From: Sthenelais limicola
Lineage: Eukaryota > Annelida > Polychaeta > Phyllodocida > Sigalionidae
DNA: 64,000 nucleotides
Direction: 5' to 3'
NCBI GenBank assembly: GCA_942159475.1
Contig: OW804096.1
Coordinates: 124,982,941-125,046,940, forward strand
The position numbers were made by a program, and so were the translations under genes. Below are positions 20,284 to 33,854 of this stretch, piece by piece. Below the pieces are notes generated by a model. It worked only from the letters and a program-made list of their open reading frames with translations, made no database searches and was not told the DNA's origin. Numbering within the stretch: the first letter of the stretch is position 1; the number at the start of each line of letters is the position of its first letter.

Positions 20284-23162
20284 TTATCTACCTCAACAAA
20301 AAGAAAATACTTCTTAGATATTTTAGATTAATGGAATGCACACGATCAAATGGTACAAACAGCTGAAAATCGCACAAACTAACCACAAAAATGCCGCAAT
20401 GCATCAACTGAGCTGGGTATGTATACGTTCGTATACGTACAATAGAACACACAACGTACAATAGAACATTTTCATTTATAAACAACTTAAATACGTGTAG
20501 AATTCCTGATAGCACTACCATACCGTAACTGGGCTCGAGAAGACACAGATAGAACGTTCCACATATCCTCAACAATGATGTTACCACGGATCAATGATTA
20601 GCAACTGGTTCAACTTATAAAGTAACCTTACCAAAGGGACCACAGCTTATTTTGATTTCAAGGGAAAATTCAAAGGAAAGGAATGTGGGAACTTCCTCAG
20701 AAGATGTGAATACCATCAAATTTAATGAAAGGATTTAGGAGTTTTGCTGACTGAAATTCCGATGCTTATGATATTGTGGTTTTTCATCAGGCGCTAGCTT
20801 GGTCGCGTTGCGTCAAATGCAAAATAACTCTGGACACAATAAACACATTACTGCGTCACGGCTTATCGCCTGAGCACTGATCAAACTGGATCACACTCTG
20901 TATGGTAGATAAGGACGATCTATATGCACGTGCACTTGATGTGACCCTTAAAAAATATATCAACAGGAAAAGCGTATAAAATTAACGAACTAATGAAATA
21001 TATTTATTAATTCCTTTGATAATTAAGCTAGGATGCTGATCAGTATTTGGGTATATGCATGGTAGGGTCAAAGTAATGATGATGAGCAGTCGAACAAGAC
21101 ATACAGAGAGATATGATATGTTCTAGGCGACGCTTGAAAAAAATCCATGATGGATATAGTGTTTTTCCATTGAATTATTTGTTAAATGTATTGTAAATTA
21201 AAAAAATATATAGCTTATTTCATGTTAACCCTTGAATCAAAGGTCACCTTGACCAAGGTAAGTCTCCTTTAATTAAAACATTATATGCATGTATCACGAT
21301 CGACCTCTGTGCCTATAGATTATACGTGTTATTTTCTAAGAATCTAGGGAAGTGGTATTACCCGTAAACAAAAAGGACAGGGACTAGTAAGTTGGTTGTG
21401 GTTTGTGTTTATTGGGGTCCAACATGAGGCCATTATCAAGGAGGATGGATTATTTTCTAAGAATAAATAATTTAAGAGAGAAAAGTATCATTATTGTGAT
21501 AATAGTGTCTGGATCAATATAGATTAGAACATGTGGACTAACGTACTGATAACGTACGGGATTATACAACATTCGCTCAAATGATATATACACCCAGTGC
21601 ATTCTCCTTATAGTGATAGTTATAGTCGCATGAAAGATAAGATAACTCTAGCCCACCAGAATGGCGAGTTAAAAAAATGGAATACAAAACAGGATCAACA
21701 AATGCATATAATTTCACCTTTTCTGATAATTTTGCCCCATTAGATATCAGTATTTAGTTTAATCTATTTTTATTACTTTACATTATAGTCTATAAATATC
21801 ATATTGATAACAAGAGTATCGTGTCTAACTTCTCAGGGTTTCCATTATATTATACAGTATGAACATTTACAAAAGTATGCTATAAAACGATAAAACTCGG
21901 ACATATCAATAACTGGCCTCACCTTATTCTAAACAATGAATGGGACACAAAAAAATGGTTTTCGTCAGAACTTGCCTGATTTATCTCTTACGTGTATTCA
22001 AACAAATCATAAAATTCACCCGGATTCAGCCAAATTCCGGAAGTCTATCTTACGGGTACTGTACGGCATGATAGAATGCTATGGCATTGTACCTGCCTGC
22101 ATATAATACCATTTAAAATGTATCATGAATACTGCAACATTACATCAGAGCTACACATACAAATTAATGCACTGATTACAATTTACATCAATCATTGGGT
22201 AAAGCAATTTTGTAATCCTTTAAGGCTAAACGATTAGATCGCCCCCAAAAATTCATGGTGGATAGCACGTATTTTCATGTAACTGTTAAATATATATTGG
22301 CCTTAAATGAATAAAACTATTTAAAATAAATAAAAACATGTATACATATCCATTGAGACAATCTATAGTGTCTGTGTAGGGCTAGTCAGCCTAATGCTAG
22401 TGCAGGGCATGTAACTTCACATTTGTGGGTTGACTTGTGCATTACAAAAAAAATATCGATTCAAAATTAAATACCACTACAATCTATGTACAACATTCCT
22501 CCACAAATTCTCTTCGGAATAGGAGCTGGACTGAAAATGAATTGGCATATTACAGTCATAGATTGTAGAGTAGATCTAAAATAGAAATAGCCTACAACAT
22601 AACTAACCGGAGAGGAAGAAACGTTTGTTGACTAGAAAGGCTAGGTTCTATGCAAACAGAAAAGGGAGTGACGCCCACAACTACTAGTAGTTACTATACT
22701 AGTGCCTGGGCCAGAGCAATAGCTCTGCCTGGGCCGATCGAAGAAAAATCAAAGTTTGGAAGCATGACAATTAAAGCAGATGGACCATTTATATGTACAC
22801 ATATATATAGAACTGTATTCTTAAAGTGATAGAAGGAAACCATGGTTTCCGAGGCCCCAAAGCAGAACTTACCATTAAAACCCACCAAACGTGCGCTGCT
22901 CAAACAGGCGTCGTCTGCACTATGACCTACATTTGGCGGGCACCTGCTATGTAGCGTTCGAAATTGTTTTTAGTTTAGTAAGATTATTTATACAAAGATT
23001 GTACAAAATCCCAATGCCTTCCAAAGAAGTATGTTGTAATAAACATTGATTATTAATTTTCTGAAATAGAGTCCTCAATTGGAAATAAAAGTCCTATTTA
23101 TTTACTAAACTAATAACCAAAAGCTCCAACCGGAGAAATCTTGTTTATGTTTTTACTCGTCC
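20284..23162. promoter_or_regulatory. divergent promoter interval EHHADH / FBXL4
   Basis: No coding sequence recognised. Two - strand donors could belong to EHHADH 5' non-coding exons: GTTACG|gtatggtag near 20523 and TTTTAATG|gtaagttctg near 22876. Acceptors GAG|gtag and TAG|ataaATG lie just before the start codon. The farther candidate would place the EHHADH transcription start within about 300 bp of FBXL4, making a shared bidirectional promoter. The choice between them cannot be made from sequence alone. The remainder is AT-rich. Confidence 0.35.
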
Positions 23163-26100
23163 GTGGGTGGGATGGTCCATAGTTGTTGTTTTAGACATTT
23201 ATTTGTTGGGGAGAGCATGGAGGACACAGTTCGCACGGAGATCCAACAATTTGCAAAGAAAGTTCTTGACTTTAGCTCTCAATATGGGAGTGAGACGAGT
23301 ATTTCCTACACGGTCAGGAACCTTGCAGGAATGGTGAACAAGTATCCTCAGTATGGCGATTTCACACACGCGTGTGTTTTTGTAAGTGGATTTCTTAGTA
23401 ATATTTTTTTTGGGTGAATCATTACCCCGTATAATTTGCGAGCGATTGCACAATACACTGCAATGGGGTATTTATTGTGGCATTAAAAAGTGGACCAATG
23501 TAGCACGGATATATATTAAACATTTGTTAATTGTCTTGCACAGTTGCAGTAACTTTTGTCAGACATTGGATATTTTACTTCCCTGCTAAGGCTGCTTCAG
23601 CTATTGAGCATTTGTTTTTGTTACATGATTTGAATCATCAGATGATAATGATCATCATCATCCTAAACTCACTAGCTTGCAAGCCGCTCGGCTAGTTTGT
23701 GATCGGGACCACGCATATTGATTAATTATATGTATTCATATTGTCTACCTGTATAATATTCCTGTTCCTATTTAAGTATAATTCATCAAGCAAAACTTTC
23801 AAAACAAAACTACCCTAATTAAGTTTGGCTCAATATTTCTCCCATAGCAGCTAAGCTTTATATCAATATTGTAAAAGGTTATACTAATCAGTGCTTAATG
23901 CGACAGATTATATATCTATGCCATTATTAAGGCAACTTAATTACATCCCGATCCTGTTGATCACTCAAAACCCTATACTATAGCCTTAGGCTTAGTTTAT
24001 GAGTCAGTGAAAAAAATTGACCTCAAAGTCAAACGAGTTTCATTTTTTTTTCAGAGGACTTATGGCCCATGGTGGACCTCAGCCCCGTCATCAGTGAAGC
24101 CCTTCTCAAAAGTATCCAAGTCTTTTAACAGTGTTGATTTTGTTGGTAAGATATCTTTTATCTTTACATTGTTTTACTTTAATCTGCCATTGTACGAGAC
24201 AACAAAACAAAATTTCCTAGAAAGTGCATTTCTATACTTGTGCCAATGAAGCTGGTTTCATGAAGCTTACCATATAATATGTATGTACTATGTATAGTCT
24301 ACTATCTATAGAATGATTATCGATACCCTGTTCCTCAATAGATCAGCCGCTGTCTATTTTCATATGCTTTCAAATAATTGGTATACACTTAATATTTCAT
24401 ATAATGTATATAATTGATGCACTAATATAATTTAATTCAACATATTATTATTTACCCTATATATTTTTCTATAATGCACTGTCTTAATATAAGGATTATT
24501 TCATCGCAGAGTTGGTGTTCGAAGTTGCTGTGGTTCCAACGGCTATCGAGATATTTGAAACGTATAATCCCGGTGCGGTTGTACGAATACTTGCTTATGA
24601 ATATCGGTCGAAGCCTAAGGAGAAGGGCAGCGAAGCGTATGATTGCTGGTAATTATATTTACACTATGACAAATTATCTACCCGTAGTAGAACATGTAGA
24701 ATGGACAGCTGACCCACTGGGCGTCAGCAACTATATGTGATGGACCCTGGAGACGGTGCGTCATCACCGTCCTCCTGACGTTCGACGCCCAACGGCCGTT
24801 TCTCCCCCGACTTGAGAAGTCGCACGAATTTTTTTTAAAAAAAAGTATGATTATTGAAATATGGGAAGCACGCCAGGAGAATATAAATATGATACAATGT
24901 TAATGCAAAAACTATCTAAACCTTTTGTAAGTATATAATATGTGTGTGGATACATGTACCATACGTACCGCTATGTATTTCTACCGGGGAGAATACAATG
25001 TTAATATTTAAAAAATGTGTACACATTAGTAATTATGCGTTACATTTCTAGCTGGAATATTTCCGGTATACATGTGTATAAACCTCCCCGTTTCTACTTA
25101 TGTCAGAATGTAATGAGCACATATTATAATTGATATTAATTAATGTACGTTCTTTTCCAGGTGGACAACTTTATGGGCGGGAGAACCTGAGAGAGCTCCA
25201 CCCCAATCTAGAATATTTTCTCCACCATTGAAAAAGACAAGCTATCCAACAAAGTGACTATTCTTTTAGTATTTCTTTATTGCTAACACTATCTATTCAT
25301 TAATGGAACCCTTTACAAACTATTTCGTCTGAAACCTTTTTGAGAGTGAGCGCTGTTCCACTATCGGGAATGTCCTTTTGCATATTTCTTTTGACGATTT
25401 TTTGTACTTAAAATTCCTAGTATCACAATTTCATATTCCAGTCTGATTCGCTTGGAGCTGAACTCCTCTCTCTGTGATTACTACACTGAGTTAGATGGGG
25501 TAAGGTTGACTGGGCTTGAATCGCCCTACACTCTACCAGATCCTGAGTATCATAACCAACTGAGCCGCCCTACGGACTATGAGACATCACTCCGGGAGTA
25601 TGGTACGCCTGTGGATCCGTTTACAGAACCCTGTGGAACTTGTTGCCAACCCTGTAGAAATGGTCATGTCTGCAATAAACCTCAAACATATCGTGTCCCC
25701 GAGTAAGTTCAATTTACTTGTCACGTTGACATTTTTTAGGACATATTGTCATCGATTTCCGCTATTCTGTCCGTTTAATAATCAGATTCTTTCTTCTTTT
25801 CTTTTTTTATCAAAAACGATTGAACGTGATAAATATAGGGATATATATTTTACTGTGATTTTCCCATTCCATAATTGGTCTCCGTTGATGAATTATTCTC
25901 TTTCCTGACTAAACAATTGTGATTCTATAATAGGTCCCCTGTCGTAACCTGTGATAAAGAACCTTCAAACCTCGAATCTCAAGCTTTCAAAAGTTGCTCA
26001 GAATCTCTTGCCAATGACCTCACTAGACTTCATATAACAGACGGACTATCTGCAGCTCTAGATACCACGGACAATGGATATTTTGATATGCTCCCCGTAA

Positions 26101-29100
26101 GTTAGTACTTTGCCTTAAATTAATCTCATGAAAACATTTATATTTACGCTTATTTATGAAAAAAGAAAATAATACTGTATCCTGGCTATTTTGCTATATA
26201 ATTGGTAAAGAGAATAAATGAAAATATGATGAGAGGAATTGGGCTATGAAATCATTTTCTTCGTCATATTCCTCATGGGAGGGACACACATTGACCTATT
26301 GCCGTTCACAGGGATTGAATATAAGCCCCCTGGAATAGATTTGTGTTGCCTTTATTTGGCTAAATGTATATCCTTTGACTTGAACGCTTTCCATATTTTT
26401 GGTACTTCAGGGTGAAACTATTCAAGGGATACTTTCGTACCTGGACACTGTTACGTTATGCCAGTTAGCTCAAACCTGCAGGTAACCAATTTTGAACTCA
26501 TTGTTTATTCCATCAAACTAATTAATATCACTACCTTAAACTACATCACTAAAAAATGTGAGCTGCTTTATCTAGGAATGGGATTGAACCGTATGTTAAC
26601 AAATGTTCTATATCTTTTTCAGATTATTTCGGGAACACTGCTATGATCCTTTACTATATAGTGATTTGTCCCTGAAGCCGTTTTGGATGCGAGTAAGTTT
26701 GTAGGCAATAATTTGTAGGCATAGGCCAATCAACTTGATGAATTATTGCTCTTTAACGTTCAATGGAACTCTTTATTTGAGAAATAGTTGGATTCTGATG
26801 CATATTTCCCATGATAACCAAAGCTAAAACTAACTAGACAAACGATGCGGATCTTGCCTGTTTCAGGTCTCAGACGAGGCACTTTTCAATCTTGAGTCAA
26901 GGTGTCGCCATGCCCAGAGGATCGATCTCTCCTGGTGTGGGAACTACATGACAGTTAGCTCAATTGGACTTGAAGGGTAAATGATAATTTCTTAGTTCAT
27001 ATTGTTACACTCAGGCATTATACGACTATAACAATATCTTTATCTTTTATATCATACAACTTTTGTTTAGGTCTGGCCTGTACGCCGAAAACTCTCCTTT
27101 GAGAGCATTTTCTAACCATGTGTACAACACCGTGCGTTTTGAGCCTGTTAAACTTTGCATTACTTAAGTTTTTAACGCTAACTTTACTATTTACTATATT
27201 TAATTGTTGTAGATTTCTGTCAAAGTGCGGTAACTGGTTAACCACGCTGAACCTGGGGTGCTGTGGATTCGTTCAAGACGCAACAATTGCTGTGATCGTC
27301 AAAAATTGTGAAAAACTTGAAGGTATAATATTTCTCTGACATCGGGGATTCTATCCCCCACCCCCACACACTCTCTGAACCCAGCCTTCATTTTGTTCGC
27401 TGTTTGATGGTAGTGTATCAGAAAAAATACATTCAGATATTTAACGTCTCCTCTGAAGTGTAGCCCCTTTCCCTTTTGTATTTCCGACCTATCGGTATTT
27501 GTCAGTATTGTACCAACATCCATGTCTAATTTGAAGTTCACATATAAATTGTTCATGCAAGAATTAAGTAAAAGTAATGACAGTTTGGAAAACATGGAAA
27601 AATCAAATATAACTATTATGTGACAATGAGCTTTAGAAACCGTTGCTAGGTTTTCAACCCATTGCACATATATTATCAAGGTCCCCTTGTCACCCAGACC
27701 GCTCGAGTACTGACAGTTTGGAACATAGCCAAGTATAATAATTTAAGCCCTCTTCCACTTTCCATACGACCTTATAATTCATTATCTATATGCATGCATG
27801 TATTTCTATTTAGATCTAGATTTACAATGTAATCGATGTGGAGCATTGACTGTTCAAGGCTTTAGAGAATTGAAGAACTTGAAAAACCTCCGAAAGTTGA
27901 ATGTCTATCGGACATTCATCGATACTTTATCACTCTGTACCATTATAAGGTAAAGTAATGATCCGTGCTCACTTATTACTGAACTATTTTAGCGGTGATT
28001 TAAAAATACCCATAAATATGCAAGTGATCCAGGAAAACAAATTGTGATTATAATAGTTACATAATAGCTTACTTTTTAACATAGTAAACCTCTAATTTAT
28101 GTTGACATTTCTGGATGTTATTATAATATGCGTTTTTTCCAGAAATACCAAAGACCTAGAGTACCTCAATGTGGGATCATGTTCCAGTGTGAATGATTTT
28201 GATGAAGTAGCCATTGATCTTGCCATCCACTGCAAGTACGTGCTTTAAAACCTTGGCAATAAACTTTGTACCATCTTAATCCATGCTTAAGGCTGGAATT
28301 TCTTCTAACATCGGTGAAAAAAAATAGATTTTGTATCTTTGGTCCTTTCTTTTGCAACTTGATAGCTTTCTTATGAAATATGGTCCGTTTTAGTGTACAT
28401 CCCAATAAGGAGGTAGATGTTTAGTATAAACCTCCCTGATTCAAATCCTTATACAAACTGCATTTCATTTCGTATGCCGGAATTCCTGTTTCCACATACC
28501 GGTACCCCTGTTCACTCTTAGCACAATTACGGAAGTATCGAAAGATTAAGGAAATATGGATAGACTTAGTATTCTTTACAGCTTCCTAATGAAAGATTTG
28601 TTTACCTGTGGCTGACGTTCCGTATTGTATTTATCATTATGTGCGCATGTAAGAGGCACATTATGCGCAAACAAGTGCCAGTCAACAATATTAGCACTCG
28701 CACTGTAATCGAGTTTTGCCGCCCAGGATCGCTGAGCACTAAAAGAACTGACCACAGCAGACACGACCACTCCTATACGCATAGTTTGATATAGGCATGC
28801 GTTGGGGAATAATTTAAGTTATCATGAGATAAATATTTTTTTCCAGAAAAATAAAGCACATTGATTTGTGGCGTGCCCGGAGTTTGTCTGATCTTGGATT
28901 GCGGGCCTTGGTAAATTCATGCCCCCTACTGGAGGAGCTCGACATAGGCTGGTGGTATGTAGCAATAATCAATCAATCTTTGAGTTACCATCAAACCTTT
29001 TTCATACCTTTATTATTATGACTTTCCCTCATAATACAAATCATCTAGTGTGAACAGCTGATACTCAGCTTTTCCCCGGAGATTAATTATCATTTTGCCC

Positions 29101-30961
29101 TTGATTGAGGAATTAAATTTTAATTGATTAATGCATACAATATCTATTCAATTTCTCTTTTTAGTCCCAATATAAGGTCGGGAACTGGGATTCTGGTAGA
29201 AGTTGCTAAATGCTGTCCAAAACTGAAAAAGATATTCCTAACCGCTAACAGGTAAATCTTACAGTATCTACTTTTTTGTTCTCTTATAAAATGTGTTTAA
29301 TGTCAAATTATCGAATTGCTCAAATCATTCTACATTCACACACATATTATACCATGACAAAACTCTCGTGTGAGAAAATAGCTATTTGAAGTAATTCACT
29401 TTCATTTTTTAACTTTCTTTAAGGACTGTTTGTGATTCTGATCTGAATGCCCTCGTCCAGTACTGTCGCGAGTTAGAACAACTTGATATCCTAGGAACGA
29501 GAGAAGTCTCAGCTGCAACTTCAAAAAAGTAAGTTTTTTTCTTGATCTCTTATCCTACTTTCTATTGGAAGTATTCCAATCGTTAAGGACGACTAGTTAT
29601 AAGGGCTGGGTTTTTTTCTTGTCTATTGGTCGTCTCTCATTATCACTTTAGTAATTCCAACACCACAACTGGTGATGTCGCGCCGGCCTTCTGATGACCG
29701 CCCAATATTTTATTGAATAAACAATATCAACACAATATGAAATGACCTTCTGTCACAAATTATACGATAATAGTGAACTTTTCTTTTTTTCATTTTCCAT
29801 AAACCCTTAATGTATCAAGTTTATGACGAATGAGACATCACATTATGAAACTTCGGTCAATAAAATTTATTTAAAAACCCCACAAAACAAAAAATGTCTA
29901 GGTGTGGTTTGGTTGCTGTCTAATAGAGAGAGTGACCGGTGCAGCGAGTTTAGCTTGGTCCGGTTAACCCGTCTGACCACTGCATAACAGTGTAGTAGGG
30001 GAGGGGGCATTCGGCCACCAATAACCCCATTGACAGCTTGCGTAAATGTGTATCAATATCATTCCTTGTTGATTATTATAAAGTTTCCGTTCATTATTAA
30101 TCCATCCATCCATCCATTCATCATTAAACCATCCTATATTGATTGTCAGTCAGATTTGTAATAAACATTCAACAATTTACTAAGTGATAATAACTCGTGT
30201 CTGGCATATCCAACTCAGGAACACTGGAACATTTAGATTAACATTTAGATTAGGAATGCATTGATTGTACTGAAAGAGTAGTGATAGGTTTGTCAGTCCA
30301 GACCTTGCACAAACCACTTTCACTATATATACTGGTTTCCGTGAGAGCTATACCAGGTGTTCAATATCTTCAGTGCAGTTACTCTGCGCCAAAACTTGTT
30401 TTCCACTGGGTTAACGTATTCGTCACTTAGATTTGCTTACTTCCATATAAAAACAAAGTACAGCTGTTTTCTTATTCGAGTGTATCTGCATATGATCTTT
30501 CGTATAAGAGTAAACCACTTGTAATGGGCATGTCATTCACTTTGTATTGAAGAGTTTGCTATTTACATGCTTTATATGCTTAATACTGACGCCAAATCTC
30601 GTGCACGTTGTCATATAATATAATACGCATTTTATATGAAAGTATAAATATGAAAATCTAGAGTGAAATACGTTGAATACGTATACCTCTATTCCACAAC
30701 GTGAACCATCGGAAGTACTTTGGGGAAAAGTCCAGAACATTACCTTAAATTGTTACTTTTTAGATTATTACGCATGTATGAAATAAATCTTTATACGTTG
30801 TTCAATACTCTTTTTTTTTTATTCCCACAAGGTTGCTCGACCAGTGCAAGATGCTGCGGTTCTTTGATGTGTCATTTTGCCATGGGATAAGCGCAGAAGT
30901 TGTTCAATCTTGGGTGGAAGCTTATCCACACGTAGACATCAAACGCAGCTTCCAAACATGA
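23163..30961 (+). CDS. FBXL4: F-box and leucine-rich repeat protein 4
   Basis: Substrate receptor of an SCF ubiquitin ligase at the mitochondrial outer membrane, known in vertebrates to restrain mitophagy. Exons: 23163-23381, 24055-24145, 24510-24648, 25161-25253, 25442-25702, 25934-26096, 26411-26481, 26623-26692, 26867-26976, 27213-27322, 27814-27949, 28143-28235, 28847-28954, 29165-29251, 29424-29528, 30832-30961; all phases close (661 residues from the first ATG; 643 from the in-frame ATG at 23217; human 621). The N-terminal part has VLDFSSQYGSETSISYTVRN and the discoidin-like region with RTYGPWWTSAP and IRLELNSSLCDYYTELDGV. The F-box covers NGYFDMLP through LCQLAQTCRLFREH, followed by LRR repeats (RIDLSWCGN, TTLNLGCCGF, HIDLWRARS, EELDIGWCP, QLDILGTRE, FFDVSFCHG). 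The start is uncertain between the two ATGs. Divergent from EHHADH. Identity is secure. Confidence 0.96.
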
Positions 30962-32400
30962 CACATGGGGTTCCTAGACCAACAAATTGATTATTTTAAT
31001 GATACATTCGTCAATGTTTGGTGGAACTAAACAGCGGAGCATTTTAAAGTGACCAACTGTAATAAAAGAGTTGTTAGAAGCAATGATTAAGATCATTTCA
31101 GGCAAAATGACTAGATTTTATTGAAGATTTTATTGCTTCAATTTTTACAATTTTAAGTGTTAATGTAAGAGATATGAAGGCTCTCCATTATATGAATCTG
31201 TATTTTACCCAGATTTTGATGTGGAAAGATGGAAGTGTGTTCTTCTCAGGTTGAAATAGTGTGAATATTTTAATAGTTCCCACCTATTATATGGTCACTG
31301 GTTATTATATATATAGATGCATCCATTGGCAGAGAACAATCATTGTGATGGTTCAAGATGTATTGAGTGTTCGCTTGTTAACTCACTAGTTATATATTCA
31401 TCATGGTTGTTGGAGGTGGTGTTGTATATGACAGAATAGATCTTGACAATGTTGGTATAGTACTTCGTGAGATTAGAAGCACGATTGTGAGCTCTATCCT
31501 TGTATGGAAACATTTTTTATGTCGATATTTAATTCAAACTTTAGTAACCATCCGTGACAACGCTCTTACTCCACGATAAAAGGAGTATCAACCGCTACTT
31601 CTATGCGTAACCAAAAGGGATCGCTATTTTTTTAAGTACTAAAGCCAACCAAAATGAACATTTTGTTTTCATTCTATATCGAATATTTTAGTTGGGTTTA
31701 GTATATAATATATAGGGCAGACTGCGTCAATGATATAATGCAGCGTCGTGAGTGATATACTACGACCCTGTTGTATCCGAACCATAATGAATACTGTCTG
31801 CTCCCCCTATGAGCAACCTGATAAGTAATGATTCGACTGTTAAAATGTTATACTTATATATACTCTAGTTTGTTATTTCTATGTGTATTTCATTGATTGA
31901 ATATATTCTTCTTCATTCATGTCCCCTATAATTATATATTTTTATATGTGCAATTTGTATACCGTGATATCATTAACTTCATCCCCCGTGGGGTGAGCTG
32001 AAAATCATGATTCCCTAGATCAATCCATTCCACCAGAATCTGATTGTATTTGTTGCTTGTGTACAACTGTTAAAACTGTGCATATCAAAATATTGTCACA
32101 AAACTTCGAACAGAGTGAGGACTGAATAGACTGAATGAAGATAGATAGAGCCTCACATGTTATCGAAGGAAAAACAAATGTGTTGTGTCGGAATGGTTTT
32201 GTTCAAATGATTATAAAATGTTATGTCAAGATATTGCCCTAATTGTTACACCGTTAGATCTAGATATCGATGAAAATGTGAGTTTATTGTCATTGTATTT
32301 CCCCATAATTATGATTAACAAAAGGATGTGAAATTGCCTGATCGATAAAGATATCTATGTTTTGTAATTTCATGGAATAAACCATTGTTCAAAGCTTTAT
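30962..32400 (+). other. FBXL4 3' UTR
   Basis: AT-rich non-coding sequence after the FBXL4 stop. An AATAAA at 32376-32381 is the best candidate poly(A) signal, implying a 3' UTR of about 1.4 kb; earlier cleavage cannot be excluded. Confidence 0.45.
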
Positions 32401-33854
32401 AATTCTATTCAATATCAAGTTATTCTGGAATAACATGTATACAAGTGATATTGTTGAATATCATCACCATGTATTTTTCGCACACTTTGTGGGTATGTAG
32501 CAACCACTTCTATATATGTATGTTGGAAGCAACAACTATTCTTCTATTTCTATTTGTACGATTCCCATTTTATGGTCCTTGACCTTGTCTGGCTGCAGCA
32601 ATTGAACCGATCTACCTCTTTATTTGTCACTAGAAGGTGCGACTAGGGTCGGGGCTATTTCATCTTGTCCATGTTATTAATTGAACAAATTAGGTACATG
32701 GATTCATTTATGTGAGCTTAGCATCGACGGATATACGTGGTGGTCAGTCATAAAGTTATAAAGAAAAGTCTTTTAGGGTCGCTAGGGTAACTCTCCATTA
32801 AATGTACTGTGGTATCGTATGTCACCTATTATTAATCTACTAATTCAAAATAACTGTCAAAATATGAGAACCAAGAGATATCAATAAAACAAAGGAATGG
32901 GTATTCGTCCTATTTCTACGTGAGTTATATATTCATGGGTTGTTTTGTGAATTTGTGGCGAAACGTGGATAATTGAAACATTCAATAAAATATTTACCAA
33001 AGTATCAACATTTCTGGTTTCGTTTTCTCCCCCACCATGACAGCTATAAAGGTCCTTTATACCTCCCTGCCCCTTATAGCCCCATAATATCTGGTCATTG
33101 ATGTGCTTCAAAGAAATGCAAGCCATTATTTGAATGAGTACAAGTAATATATATACCATCTAAATAGCATCACAAGGGAATATACAAAAATCCAACCGTT
33201 GTTTCAACATAGATACGGTAAGGAAGGGGACTATATTTTTAGCATTACGGTGGGGCATTTTGGTGTGAAATAGTACCTTCCATTTTGAGTCCTCTATCAA
33301 TATGTCTAGACAGTATTTAGGTCGGAGAAAGGGGCCTGTTAAATCCGGGAACTGAATACAAGTTAGTGGAGGTTATTTCTCACTTCTAAATCATACCACA
33401 TGATATGTCAGTTGTCACTGAATTTATAAAATCTGATTAATCGAACAGAGTTCTAGAGCTAGGCAATGGGAAATACTTTTTGCCAAACTACAGAATCAAA
33501 AGGACGCTCAAAAGACATTGTCAGTCCTAATTTTCATACTATGATAGAGTGGGGATATTTCTTCAACTTCTTGATCTTTTTGCAATCTAAGATATTAATG
33601 TCTTTTAAAGGACAATTAATACAATTTAACTGAAATAGGCTTATGAAAGCTACCTCATACTAAAGGAATTTGGTTTAAGTCAATTGTTTTGAGAACGCAT
33701 GGAAAATTGACATCTGTAAAGCTTTGTGATATTTCAATTTATCTTACCAGAATTCTGTTATCAAAAACTAGCCGATAACCTATATCCTGTTCAGAATACC
33801 ATAAAACGCAAAAAGGTTTGCGGAACAACACTCTTAGGCTTCAATCATCCAGAC
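32401..33854. other. intergenic, nothing recognised
   Basis: AT-rich spacer between FBXL4 and the secreted VPS62-like gene. The - strand ORF at 32881-33159 shows no domain, splice or homology support. A TATACCTCCCTG motif occurs near 33058, one of several similar short motifs in the window. Confidence 0.5.

Noticed and set aside
20288..20587. - strand ORF of 99 codons upstream of EHHADH
   Set aside because: Frame is not continuous with the EHHADH start and shows no family features; more likely 5' UTR or intron.
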